Shown: positions 11,116 through 19,587 of the stretch, piece after piece | Numbering within the stretch: the stretch's first letter is position 1 | How the letters are laid out: every line of letters starts with the position of its first letter | Source: JABWBJ01 sp035646395 | Lineage (GTDB): Bacteria; Gemmatimonadota; Gemmatimonadetes; Gemmatimonadales; Gemmatimonadaceae | Length of the DNA: 60,595 nucleotides | NCBI GenBank assembly: GCA_035646395.1 | Contig: DASRPK010000138.1 | Coordinates: forward strand, 1-60,595 | Reading direction: 5' to 3' | Position numbers and translations under genes: made by a program | Notes under the pieces: model-generated | Seen by the model: only the letters and a program-made list of their open reading frames with translations | Told to the model about the DNA's origin: nothing | Database searches by the model: none

Positions 11116-11885
11116 GAGAGATACAACTCCGCCGGATACGCGACTTTCTCGAGGATGAGCCCGTGGGCGGGTGCCGGTGGCGACACGTCGTCGTTCGTCT
11201 CCGCCACGAGAAGTTCGCTCACGGCTGATGATGGACGTTTGCCGCTGGCCTGCTCCAGCATGGTGCCGACCAGGAAGCGGACCATGTGATGCAGAAATCG
11301 ATTGGCTTCGACGACGAACGTGAGTCCGCCGGGCCGATCGATCCACTGCGCATGTGTGATGTTACAACGATGTGAGTCCGAGGGCGGGGCGGTACCGCGG
11401 ACGGCGAAGCCGATGAAGCAGTGCTCGCCGGCAATGAGCTCGGCCGCCTGGTCGAGGACGGCGCGTTCGAACCTGTGCCGGTACGCCCATTCGGTCTTGC
11501 GCCGAAAGGGCGAAAACGCGTCATCATCTGTACCGACCTGGTAGGCATAGCGCCGGGACGTCGCGCTGAAACGAGCATGGAACTCGGGACGCATCTCATG
11601 CGCCGCCGCGACCCAGACATCGTCGGGAAGGAGTGCGTTGAGTGATCGGCGCAGCATATGCGCGGTCCACTTGTCCGGCACTCGTACACCGACCGCCTGC
11701 CCGCGCGCGTGCACGCCCGCGTCGGTACGGCCAGCTCCCTGAGCCACCACACGCTGCCCACAGAGTCCGGCGAGCACTCGCTCGACTTCGCCCTGGACGG
11801 TCCGCTGCTCGGGCTGAACCTGCCAGCCGGCGAATGCGGTCCCGTCATAGTGCAGCACGAGCTGCACAGTGCGCGCCGTCATCAC
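11112..11885 (-). CDS. truA: tRNA pseudouridine synthase A
   Basis: Modifies U38-40 of tRNA anticodon arms. The 257-aa protein carries the catalytic Asp in QGAGRTDAGVHARGQ around residue 57, and NRFLHHMVRFLVGTML near residue 205, both typical of TruA. It is the promoter-proximal gene of the minus-strand chain, and the region upstream holds the inverted-repeat element. Confidence 0.95.
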   Translation of the reverse strand: MMTARTVQLVLHYDGTAFAGWQVQPEQRTVQGEVERVLAGLCGQRVVAQGAGRTDAGVHARGQAVGVRVPDKWTAHMLRRSLNALLPDDVWVAAAHEMRPEFHARFSATSRRYAYQVGTDDDAFSPFRRKTEWAYRHRFERAVLDQAAELIAGEHCFIGFAVRGTAPPSDSHRCNITHAQWIDRPGGLTFVVEANRFLHHMVRFLVGTMLEQASGKRPSSAVSELLVAETNDDVSPPAPAHGLILEKVAYPAELYLS

Positions 11886-11983
11886 GGCGAAACCTAGTCC
11901 AGCGCAATTGCGCTAGCAACGGGTGCCGTTCCTCCAAACGATTGACAGGACTTGACCTACACGACCAGTTTGACACGCTACAC

Positions 11984-12119
11984 AAACCGGATGTGGGATG
12001 TGGGATGTGGGAGAAACCTAAACCGGATTAGCGCCGAATCTGCTCGGCAATCTCACTGCTGCCACAGACAATCCGTACCGATCTGTAGTCTCCCACATCC
12101 CACCTCCCACATCCGGTTT
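11984..12119. repeat. 136-bp inverted-repeat element with 31-bp arms of GTGGGAN heptads
   Basis: Left arm 11984-12014 begins AAACCGGATGTGGGATGTGG; the reverse complement of the right arm (12089-12119) matches it at 30 of 31 positions. The 74-bp interior has small stems (GCCGA/TCGGC and ACAGA/TCTGT) and an extra AAACCGGAT. It fills the gap between divergent truA and the GAF gene, and its right arm ends two bases before the GAF ATG. Similar solo arms lie at 4848-4877 and 23951-23979. It could be a MITE- or REP-like non-coding element. Confidence 0.7.
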
Positions 12120-12121
12120 TA

Positions 12122-13426
12122 ATGTCGAGAGTCCTCCCTTCGCTCGCCCACGCCCTCGCGGTCGCGCCCGACCTGCACACGGCGCTCATTGCGCTCGGCG
12201 AATCGTTGTTGGACGGCGACCGGACCGCAGTCATTGCGCTGCTTCGCTATGACGGCCGCAAGCAGATGTTGCGCGAGCGACTCACGCCGACCGGCGGACA
12301 CGTCGAGTCGGCGTCGGTCGACACGACGTTCGATCATTTGCCGCCCAACGTGCGCACCCTGGTGGCGGGCGGCGGGCAGTTCGTCGACCTCGGCGAACGG
12401 TCGGTGGAGTACGCCAGGCTCCTGGGCCTCAATCCTTTTTCCGACGGTGGCCTGCTTTCGCTGCGCGGCCTGACGACCGACGGACACCTGGCGGCGGTGC
12501 TGGCGCTATACGAGCAGAAAAAGATGTTCGGCACGCGCACCAGCGAGCGCTTCGCGCCCGCCGCGGCGCTCTTCGATCTCGCCTACGCGCGATTCGCCGA
12601 CCGGGAGGCGCGCGACGAAGCGGTCAACACTCTCGAAGCGGTAACACAGAAAGTTCATGCGGATTACCTGACGCAACTTTCCGAGCTGGAACGCGAGCTC
12701 ACACAGGCGAAGGACAAGGCCTCGTCAGGCGGCCACGAAGCAACCGATCGCCTGCACGTCGAACAGGAACTCAGGACCGCCGAGGAAAACGCACGTCGCG
12801 CGACACACCAGAAGAATTCGCTCGAGCAGCAATTGATGTCCGCCGTTGGGCAGCTCGAGCAGTCGCACATCGAATTGCACCGCCGGCACGAAGCACTCCG
12901 CCAGAAGACGCGGACGTTGTACCTGCTCGAACGCGCGCTCGCGCTCGACAACGTCACCGTCGACGCCGGTCCACTCGTCGATGGACTGCTTTCGATGGTG
13001 GGCGACGACATGCAGGCGCAACGGTGTTCGTTGATGTTGCGGGCACCGGAACCCGACACGCTTTACCTGGCGGCCGCGCGCGGACTACTGCCGACGGTCA
13101 AGCTGGGACAGCGCACGAAGTATGGAAAAGGCGTGGCGGGGATCGTGGCGACGACGCGCGAGCCGCTGCTGGTGCAGGACGTCACCGATGGCGCCATGCA
13201 TCCGCTGCTGCGCGACGAATACCTGACCACAGGCTCATTCATCAGCTTTCCGCTGGTCTACCAGGGCGAGCTGCTCGGCGTCGTCAACCTGACGAACCGC
13301 GCCAAACGCGGGGTGTTCATCGAGGAAGACGTGGAGCGGGTGAAGCTCCTCGGCCTGGTCATTTCACTGATCGTAACGCGCGCCCAACTCGTCAATCGGC
13401 TGCTGCAAGCAACCAATGTCGGCTGA
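12122..13426 (+). CDS. Two-GAF coiled-coil signalling protein
   Basis: Cytoplasmic 434-aa protein with no membrane segment. Residues about 10-165 look like a divergent GAF-type sensor; about 175-275 is a strongly charged coiled coil rich in Glu, Gln and Lys; about 285-430 is a clearer GAF domain, with YGKGVAGIVATTREPLLVQD and SFPLVYQGELLGVVNLTNRA. There is no output domain (no kinase, cyclase or HD), so it probably acts by protein contact. Its stop overlaps trpD by 11 bp. The ATG has no Shine-Dalgarno sequence, because the repeat arm abuts it. Confidence 0.7.
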   Translation: MSRVLPSLAHALAVAPDLHTALIALGESLLDGDRTAVIALLRYDGRKQMLRERLTPTGGHVESASVDTTFDHLPPNVRTLVAGGGQFVDLGERSVEYARLLGLNPFSDGGLLSLRGLTTDGHLAAVLALYEQKKMFGTRTSERFAPAAALFDLAYARFADREARDEAVNTLEAVTQKVHADYLTQLSELERELTQAKDKASSGGHEATDRLHVEQELRTAEENARRATHQKNSLEQQLMSAVGQLEQSHIELHRRHEALRQKTRTLYLLERALALDNVTVDAGPLVDGLLSMVGDDMQAQRCSLMLRAPEPDTLYLAAARGLLPTVKLGQRTKYGKGVAGIVATTREPLLVQDVTDGAMHPLLRDEYLTTGSFISFPLVYQGELLGVVNLTNRAKRGVFIEEDVERVKLLGLVISLIVTRAQLVNRLLQATNVG

Positions 13427-14456
13427 CGCCCTGCAGTCGGCGGTCCGCCGTCTCGCGTTTGGCGAGTCGCTCTCGGCCGACGAATCGTCGGCCGCTTTTG
13501 CGCTCATCATGTCGGGTGAAGCTACCGCGGCGCAGGTAGCCGCCCTGTTGATGGCGCTGCGGGTAAAGGGCGAAACGCCCGACGAAGTTGCCGGTGCGGC
13601 GCGCGCCCTGCGTGGTGCCATGGTGCCTATCGAGGCCGAGGATCGCGACAAGCTGGTCGATACATGCGGCACCGGCGGCGGTGCAGTCACGACGTTCAAC
13701 ATCTCTACAGCCGCGGCACTCCTCGCCGCGGGCGCAGGAGTGCGAATCGCGAAACACGGCAACCGGTCGTTCACGTCGAAAAGCGGAAGCGCCGACGTGC
13801 TCGAGGCGCTGGGCGTGCCGTTGGACGCCACCGCGGACGTCATGGAAGGCGTGCTGCGTCGCGCGGGCATCGTGTTCATGTTCGCCCCCACGTTGCATCC
13901 GGCGATGCGGCACGTGGGGCCAGTCCGTCGTGAGCTGGGGATTCCCACTGTCATGAATATCGTGGGTCCGCTGGCGAATCCGGCCAATGCCGGCCGTCAG
14001 GTGGTGGGTGTCGCCGATCGCCGCCGCATGCCGCTGCTGGCCGGCGCGCTCGCATCGTTAGGTTCGACGCATGCCCTGGTCGTGTACGGTGAACCGGGAA
14101 TGGACGAGGTGTCGCCGATGGGCCCAACTCACGTGGCGGAAGTCCGCGACGGTGCCGTGAAGGAGTGGGTGATCGACCCGCGGCAATTCGGGTTCCCGTC
14201 GACGGAGGCGGGTGACCTGGCCGGCGGCGATCCGGCAACCAATGCCCGGATCATCGAAGGAGTGCTCGAAGGGAAGGGGCCAGCCGGCGCTCGGTCAGCC
14301 GTGCTGCTCAATGCCGCCGCTGCGATCTACGTCAGTGGACTGGTCTCGAACCTCAGCGAAGCCGTCGCGAGGGCTACGGAAGCATTGGAGTCCGGAGCAG
14401 GTCGGCGTGCCCTGGACAGGCTCCGGGACGCGTACCACGTCTCTGAGGACCAATAG
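13416..14456 (+). CDS. trpD: Anthranilate phosphoribosyltransferase
   Basis: Second step of tryptophan synthesis, 346 aa. Glycine-rich PRPP site VDTCGTGGGAVTTFNIST lies around residue 84, with AKHGNRSFTSKSGSADVLEA and the conserved ALHP-like block PTLHPAMRHVGPVRRELG. It starts inside the end of the GAF gene and runs convergently toward lexA, so it is separated from trpCFBA by lexA. trpE and trpG are not in the window. Confidence 0.95.
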   Translation: MSADALQSAVRRLAFGESLSADESSAAFALIMSGEATAAQVAALLMALRVKGETPDEVAGAARALRGAMVPIEAEDRDKLVDTCGTGGGAVTTFNISTAAALLAAGAGVRIAKHGNRSFTSKSGSADVLEALGVPLDATADVMEGVLRRAGIVFMFAPTLHPAMRHVGPVRRELGIPTVMNIVGPLANPANAGRQVVGVADRRRMPLLAGALASLGSTHALVVYGEPGMDEVSPMGPTHVAEVRDGAVKEWVIDPRQFGFPSTEAGDLAGGDPATNARIIEGVLEGKGPAGARSAVLLNAAAAIYVSGLVSNLSEAVARATEALESGAGRRALDRLRDAYHVSEDQ

Positions 14457-14460
14457 GCTG

Positions 14461-14562
14461 CGTGCTGATTACTGATTGCTACTGCACATGCATCGTGCTG
14501 GGGCTAGAGCACCGTGCGCCAGCACCAGCACGCAGGTTGCAGCAGCAGCAATCAGCAATAAG
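14461..14562. terminator. Imperfect inverted repeat between convergent trpD and lexA
   Basis: Left arm (CTGATTACTGATTGCTACTG and on to GTGCTGG) pairs imperfectly with the right arm (CCAGCACCAGCACGCAGG, then GCAGCAATCAGCAATAAG). The roughly 100-bp palindrome fills almost the whole gap between the two stop codons, fitting a bidirectional terminator. Confidence 0.55.
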
Positions 14563-14575
14563 TACGTAGCGCTTT

Positions 14576-15184
14576 TCAGTACTTCCGGATCACGCCCACC
14601 ACCACGCCCTGCACGAGAATTTCATTCTCGTGGACGTACATCGGCGTCATCGTCTCGTTTGCCGGCTGCAGCCGAATCCGCCCATCCCGTTCGCGATAGA
14701 ACCGCTTCATCGTCGCGGCGTTGCCATTGAGCAGCGCGATCACCATCTCGCCGTTGTCGGCCGTACGGCGTTCGTTCACGATCACGAAATCACCGTCGCG
14801 AACCTGCTCGTCGATCATCGAGCTGCCTTTCACCTTGAGCACGAAGTGCTCGCCGCGACGACGGATCAGCTCTTCGGGGACCGCCATCGTTTCCGTGCCC
14901 TGGATCGCTTCGATCGGAACGCCCGCCGCGACCAGTCCGTGCAACGGCAACTCGACGGCGCGCTGAAATACCTCTGACGGGAGGATGTTGATCGCGCGGC
15001 TCTCGTTGTACGAGCGCTTGATGTACCCCTTCCGCTCCAGGTTCGTGAGATGCTCGTGGACCGTAGCCAGCGAGTTATAGTTGAACTGCCTGGCGATCTC
15101 GTCGAAGCTCGGCGCGTAACCGTTTTCCTCTGCGTACGACTGCAGGTACGTGAGGATTTCGCGTTGGCGTTTGGTAAGGGGCAT
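14576..15184 (-). CDS. lexA: LexA SOS repressor
   Basis: Transcriptional repressor and autoprotease of the DNA-damage response, 202 aa. N-terminal winged helix (1-70) starts MPLTKRQREILTYLQSYAEE. The cleavage site is Ala87-Gly88 in LVAAGVPIEAI. The catalytic Ser is about S122 in KVKGSSMID, and the Lys about K160 in NAATMKRFYRE, so self-cleavage should work. The recognition helix region (SFDEIARQFNYNSLATVHEH) differs from the E. coli type, so a different operator is expected. It is divergent from trpC across the CCGAA repeats. Confidence 0.95.
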   Translation of the reverse strand: MPLTKRQREILTYLQSYAEENGYAPSFDEIARQFNYNSLATVHEHLTNLERKGYIKRSYNESRAINILPSEVFQRAVELPLHGLVAAGVPIEAIQGTETMAVPEELIRRRGEHFVLKVKGSSMIDEQVRDGDFVIVNERRTADNGEMVIALLNGNAATMKRFYRERDGRIRLQPANETMTPMYVHENEILVQGVVVGVIRKY

Positions 15185-15225
15185 CTGAACCTCTCAATCG
15201 CTCAAACCGAGCGGAACGTCTGTAC

Positions 15226-15268
15226 CCGAATAACAGCCGAAGACCACGATAGCCGAATAAGTACCGAA
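15226..15268. promoter_or_regulatory. Four CCGAA blocks, candidate LexA operator in the lexA-trpC divergent region
   Basis: CCGAA occurs at 15226, 15237, 15253 and 15264: two copies of CCGAA-N6-CCGAA (TTCGG-N6-TTCGG on the lexA strand), starts 11 bp apart within each pair, with the pairs 27 bp apart. Spacers TAACAG and TAAGTA are also alike. The block lies 42-84 bp before the lexA ATG and abuts the trpC GTG. A direct-repeat operator is known for alphaproteobacterial LexA (GTTC-N7-GTTC); assignment here is inference. Confidence 0.5.
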
Positions 15269-16081
15269 GTGCAAGCACGGATTCAGTGGACTGCCCCGAG
15301 TGGCGTTCTCGGTCGACTCACCGAGCGCGCTCGCCTGCGCGCCGAAAAGATCGTTGACACGAAAGCGGGCCGCGCGGAGTTGAATGCGGCGCCTGCTCTT
15401 TCTGCAGCGCTCAAGTCGGCCACCGTCTCGGTCATCGCCGAAGTGAAGCGACGCTCCCCATCAAAGGGTGCCCTGAACGAGTCTATAGATGCGGGCCAGC
15501 GAGCTCGACTATACGCGGATGGAGGGGCTGTCGCCCTGTCGATCCTCACCGAGCCTTCCGAATTCGGCGGCTCCCTCGACGACCTCACGGTGGCGCGGGC
15601 CGCGACGTCTGTGCCCCTGCTGAGGAAGGACTTTCACGTTCATCCCGTGCAGCTCTTTGAAGCACGTGCTTACGGCGCGTCGGCTGCGCTCCTGATCATG
15701 CGCGCACTGGGCCCTGACGATACGCGGATCATGGCCGATGCCGCGCGCGAAGCAGGAATCGAAGCGGTATTCGAAGTGCGCGATGACGCTGAGCTGTCGT
15801 GGGCCCTCGATGCCGGGGCGAACATGATCGGGGTCAACCGCCGGAACCTCGAGACGCTGGAAATGGAAGACGGCGTCGTGGAGGCGCTGATTCCGGTCAT
15901 TCCGCGAAACGTGTTTGCCATCGCCGAGAGTGGGGTCTCGAGCCGAAGCGACGTCGAACGCGCCGCCGTGTTAGGCGCGGACGCCGTTCTGGTGGGCTCC
16001 TCGCTGTCGCTCGCTGCTGACCCCCAGGACGCCGTGGCGCAGCTGGCTGGGGTCGCCCGGAGCGCCGGCGTCCGTGGTTGA
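15269..16081 (+). CDS. trpC: Indole-3-glycerol phosphate synthase
   Basis: Closes the indole ring from CdRP, 270 aa. A GTG at 15269 is the only plausible start: the frame is open upstream but runs over the lexA promoter and coding region without TrpC similarity. There is no Shine-Dalgarno sequence, since the CCGAA repeat directly abuts it, so leaderless translation is possible. TIM-barrel markers: VIAEVKRRSPSKGAL (catalytic Lys), LLRKDFHVHPVQ, IGVNRRNLET and AESGVSSRSDV. It overlaps trpF by 8 bp. Confidence 0.92.
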   Translation: MQARIQWTAPSGVLGRLTERARLRAEKIVDTKAGRAELNAAPALSAALKSATVSVIAEVKRRSPSKGALNESIDAGQRARLYADGGAVALSILTEPSEFGGSLDDLTVARAATSVPLLRKDFHVHPVQLFEARAYGASAALLIMRALGPDDTRIMADAAREAGIEAVFEVRDDAELSWALDAGANMIGVNRRNLETLEMEDGVVEALIPVIPRNVFAIAESGVSSRSDVERAAVLGADAVLVGSSLSLAADPQDAVAQLAGVARSAGVRG

Positions 16082-16724
16082 AGTAAAATTCTGCGGCATG
16101 ACCAGGGACGAAGACGTGCGCGAGGCGGCCAGGTTGGGCGCGGCATTTGTCGGGACCATCCTCACGGTGAGTCCACGCCGCATCACGGCCGAGCAGGCGC
16201 ACGCGCTGTTCGAGGCGCTCGAGGGAACGCCGGTGAAATCGGTCTGCGTGTTCGGCGATGAACCGCTGGAAGACGTGATCGACATGGCCAAACGGGCCGG
16301 GTGTGATGTCGTCCAGTTGCACGGGCGGACGAACAGCGCCGCGGTCACCGATCGCCTGCGGCAGGAGCTGGACGTCGAGGTCTGGCACGTGGTGCGTGTC
16401 GGGCCGCAGGGGATCGCCCGGCAGGAACGGGACGGACTCGACGGCGCCGACGGCGTGCTGCTCGACACCCTGGCCGTGTCCGCGTTAGGCGGAACCGGAA
16501 CGACCTTCGACTGGCAGGCGGTCCACGGCGACGTGCGTGACCTCCGGTTCGGTCGGAGGCTCATTGTCGCCGGCGGGCTCAATCCCGGGAATGTGCGCGA
16601 GGCGATCGAGCGTCTGGCGCCGGACGTCGTGGACGTCTCGTCAGGCGTTGAAGCCGGCCCGGGCGTCAAGAATCCTCACCTGATGTCTGCCTTCATGACC
16701 GCCGCTCGCCAATCGATGCAATGA
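16074..16724 (+). CDS. trpF: Phosphoribosylanthranilate isomerase
   Basis: Amadori rearrangement of PRA to CdRP, 216 aa. It begins at GTG 16074 inside the end of trpC; the N-terminus VEVKFCGMTRDEDVREA holds the catalytic Cys. FVGTILTVSPRRIT, VQLHGR, LDTLAVSALGGTGTTFDW and VAGGLNPGNVREAI follow family blocks. The 4-bp overlap with trpB (ATGA) indicates one operon. Confidence 0.93.
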   Translation: MVEVKFCGMTRDEDVREAARLGAAFVGTILTVSPRRITAEQAHALFEALEGTPVKSVCVFGDEPLEDVIDMAKRAGCDVVQLHGRTNSAAVTDRLRQELDVEVWHVVRVGPQGIARQERDGLDGADGVLLDTLAVSALGGTGTTFDWQAVHGDVRDLRFGRRLIVAGGLNPGNVREAIERLAPDVVDVSSGVEAGPGVKNPHLMSAFMTAARQSMQ

Positions 16725-17896
16725 CCGCAACCCGCTTCGGTGTGTACGGCGGCCAGTACGTTCCCGAGACGCTCATGCCCGCGCTCGAGGAACTCGATGC
16801 GGCGTTTGCGGCGGCGCAGTTGGACCCCGCCTTCAGGCTCGAGCTCGAGACGATGCTCCGCGATTACGTCGGGCGTCCGTCGCCGCTCACGCCCGCGCCG
16901 CGATTCGGCGAGCGTCTGGGCACGAACGTCTGGCTCAAGCGTGAAGACCTGAATCACACGGGCGCCCACAAGATCAACAACACGGTCGGCCAGGTGCTCC
17001 TCGCCCGCCGCATGGGGAAACAGCGCATCATCGCCGAAACCGGTGCCGGCCAGCACGGCGTCGCTACGGCCACCGTCTGTGCTCGTTATGGCCTCGAGTG
17101 CGTGGTGTACATGGGCGAGGAAGACATGCGTCGTCAAGCGCTGAACGTCTTCCGCATGCGACTACTCGGCGCGACGGTCGTTCCGGTGACCTCGGGGACG
17201 CGGACCCTCAAGGATGCCACCACCGAGGCGATCCGGGACTGGGTCACAAATGTCCGCGGAACGCACTACATCATCGGCTCCGTGGTCGGACCATCGCCGT
17301 ATCCTCGGATGGTGCGGGAATTCCAGGCCATTATCGGACGGGAAGCGCGCAGCCAGATGCTTGCCGCAGCGGGTACTCTCCCGAAGACCGTGGTGGCCTG
17401 TGTGGGCGGGGGCTCCAATGCCGCAGGGATCTTTGCCGGCTTTGTTGACGATCCCGCCGTTGAACTCGTCGGTGTAGAGGCGGCGGGACGGGGTCTCGAT
17501 ACCGGTCACCACTCGGCATCTTTGTCGCGTGGCACGCCGGGTGTGCTCCATGGTTCTCTCAGTTACCTGCTGCAGGACGAGCACGGCCAGGTACATCCGG
17601 CGCACAGCATTTCTGCGGGACTCGATTACCCTGGAGTTGGCCCTGAACACGCATGGTGGAAAGACAGCGGGCGCGCCGAGTACGTGTCCGTGACCGACGA
17701 TGACGCGGTCGCGGGCGTGGCGCTCCTCAGTCGCCTCGAAGGAATTATTCCGGCGCTCGAAACGGCGCACGCGATCGCGTGGATGGATGGCGCGCGCTCG
17801 CGCTGGTCGCCTGACGAGCACGTGGTGGTGTGCGTGAGCGGCCGCGGAGACAAGGACGTGGCACAACTGATCGAATCCGGTATTTTGCCGTCGTGA
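16721..17896 (+). CDS. trpB: Tryptophan synthase beta subunit
   Basis: PLP enzyme joining indole and serine, 391 aa. The PLP lysine is in LNHTGAHKINNTVGQ (about residue 87); AETGAGQHGVATA and the phosphate-binding GGGSNAAG loop are intact. Its TGA overlaps the GTG of the next, non-trp gene by 4 bp (GTGA), separating trpB from trpA by two signalling genes. Confidence 0.96.
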   Translation: MTATRFGVYGGQYVPETLMPALEELDAAFAAAQLDPAFRLELETMLRDYVGRPSPLTPAPRFGERLGTNVWLKREDLNHTGAHKINNTVGQVLLARRMGKQRIIAETGAGQHGVATATVCARYGLECVVYMGEEDMRRQALNVFRMRLLGATVVPVTSGTRTLKDATTEAIRDWVTNVRGTHYIIGSVVGPSPYPRMVREFQAIIGREARSQMLAAAGTLPKTVVACVGGGSNAAGIFAGFVDDPAVELVGVEAAGRGLDTGHHSASLSRGTPGVLHGSLSYLLQDEHGQVHPAHSISAGLDYPGVGPEHAWWKDSGRAEYVSVTDDDAVAGVALLSRLEGIIPALETAHAIAWMDGARSRWSPDEHVVVCVSGRGDKDVAQLIESGILPS

Positions 17897-19587
17897 CATC
17901 GCACGCCACACCGGGCCAGCGTGACGCCATCCGGACCGAGCCGCCATTCCAGATCGCGCCGGTCGAGGAGATGTTGCGCCTCTTGTCGCGGGCGGTCCGC
18001 GCGCACCTGCTGTATCTCGAGAACAATCCGACGTACCTCAGGTCGCTCGAGGTCCTGAAGGCGTCCTTCGCGCCGATCTGGCTGCACACCAGCGAACTCG
18101 TATTCGCGATCACCGACACACAGCTCTCGTGGGAAGAGCACGCGGTGATGAGCGAGCCCGAAAAAAGCAGCGACGCCCTGCCGTGGGTTCTCTACAAGGA
18201 CGGCCTTCGCGAATTGAAGCTGACGCGCGGGGTCGAGGACCAGGAAATCGTCGCGCTGGTCCAGGTGATCGCCAAGGTCCGCAGAGGGGGGAATGAGGAC
18301 GACCTCCTGACGCTGCTGTGGGAATACGAGTTCTCGCACGTCCGTTACCGCTATGTCGACGTGAGCTTCGATACGGCGGTACCCATTGACCCCGAGCAGG
18401 AGATCAAGCCCCGGCTGATCGACCAGGCGTCAGTGCGTGAGCCGGCGCAGGAGCAGATCGCGCCAGCGGGCGTGGTGAGCATGGATGATTTTGATTCCAC
18501 GCTCTACTTCCTCGACGAAAACGAGGTGCAGTACCTGCAGAAGGCGATCAGGGAGCATTACGCGACGGACCTTCGCCAGAACGTGGTCAACGTGCTCCTC
18601 GACGTTTTCGAGCAGCAGACTGATCCCGCGATCCGCGACGAGGTCGTGGCCATCCTGGAAGGGATGCTGGTGAACCTGCTTACCACCAGCCACCTCCGGG
18701 CAGTGGCGTCGCTGCTCCGCGAGACCAACATCGCCGCCGCCCGGGCCCGCGACATCACGCCGCAGCAGCGCGAATTGCTCCTCTCCCTGCCGAACCGGAT
18801 GAGCGAACCGACGGCGGTCACGCAGCTCCTGCAGTCGCTCGACGAGCGCACCGACCTGCCGCCGCAGGCCGACCTCAACGAGCTGTTCGAGCAGCTGCGT
18901 GTCGGCGCGTTAGGCACGATATTCGGCTGGCTGAGCCGCGTCGTCACGCCCAGCGTGCGCGCGCTGCTCGAGGCGGCCGCCGATCGGCTGGCGGCCGCCA
19001 ACACGTCGGAGCTGGTCCGCTTGTTAGGCTCCGCCGAACGCGAGGTCGCCCTCGAAGCCTGCCGCCGCGCCGGGTCGCTGAAGACCGCCGCCGCCGTCCC
19101 CGCGCTGGCGCGGCTGCTGCAGCAGGCCGAAGCGTCCCTCCGGCTGGCCGCGGTCAACGCCCTGGCCGAAATCGGCACGCCGGGCGCGATGCAGCACCTC
19201 GATCGCGGCGTGGACGACGAGGATCGCGACGTCCGGATCGCGTCGGTCCGCGCGCTCGGCGTGCACAACCACCGGGCGTCGGTGCAGAAGATCGAGACGG
19301 CGCTGATCGGCAAGCGGATCCAGGACGGCGACCTGACCGAGAAGATGGCGTTCTTCGAGGCCTTCGGCGCGTTATGCGGCCCGCCCGGCATCCCGATGCT
19401 CGACGGCATGCTCAACAAGAAGGGTCTCTTCGGCAAGCGGGGGGATGCCGAGGTGCGCGCCTGCGCCGCGATGGCGCTGGGACGGATCGGGACCGATGAC
19501 GCCTTTGCCGCGCTGCGACGCGCGTCGAGCGACAAGGACATCCTCGTGCGCAATGCCGTGAGCAAGGCGTTGCGGGGCATCGGATGA
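17893..19587 (+). CDS. HEAT-repeat protein inserted in the trp operon
   Basis: A 564-aa soluble protein. The GTG at 17893 overlaps trpB. The first 200 residues are mostly helical and not recognised. From about residue 210 on, alpha-helical repeats dominate, clearly HEAT-like near 380-560 (SAEREVALEACRRAGSLKTA, LRLAAVNALAEIGTPGAMQH, RDVRIASVRALGVHNH, AEVRACAAMALGRIGTDDAF). HEAT repeats are protein-binding scaffolds. Its TGA overlaps the HD-GYP gene by 4 bp, so it may be a partner of that enzyme. It carries two GTTAGGC heptamers (18909, 19023). Confidence 0.75.
   Translation: MTSHATPGQRDAIRTEPPFQIAPVEEMLRLLSRAVRAHLLYLENNPTYLRSLEVLKASFAPIWLHTSELVFAITDTQLSWEEHAVMSEPEKSSDALPWVLYKDGLRELKLTRGVEDQEIVALVQVIAKVRRGGNEDDLLTLLWEYEFSHVRYRYVDVSFDTAVPIDPEQEIKPRLIDQASVREPAQEQIAPAGVVSMDDFDSTLYFLDENEVQYLQKAIREHYATDLRQNVVNVLLDVFEQQTDPAIRDEVVAILEGMLVNLLTTSHLRAVASLLRETNIAAARARDITPQQRELLLSLPNRMSEPTAVTQLLQSLDERTDLPPQADLNELFEQLRVGALGTIFGWLSRVVTPSVRALLEAAADRLAAANTSELVRLLGSAEREVALEACRRAGSLKTAAAVPALARLLQQAEASLRLAAVNALAEIGTPGAMQHLDRGVDDEDRDVRIASVRALGVHNHRASVQKIETALIGKRIQDGDLTEKMAFFEAFGALCGPPGIPMLDGMLNKKGLFGKRGDAEVRACAAMALGRIGTDDAFAALRRASSDKDILVRNAVSKALRGIG

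Noticed and set aside
15050..15268. Upstream extension of trpC
   Set aside because: It runs through the lexA start and promoter and has no TrpC-like residues.
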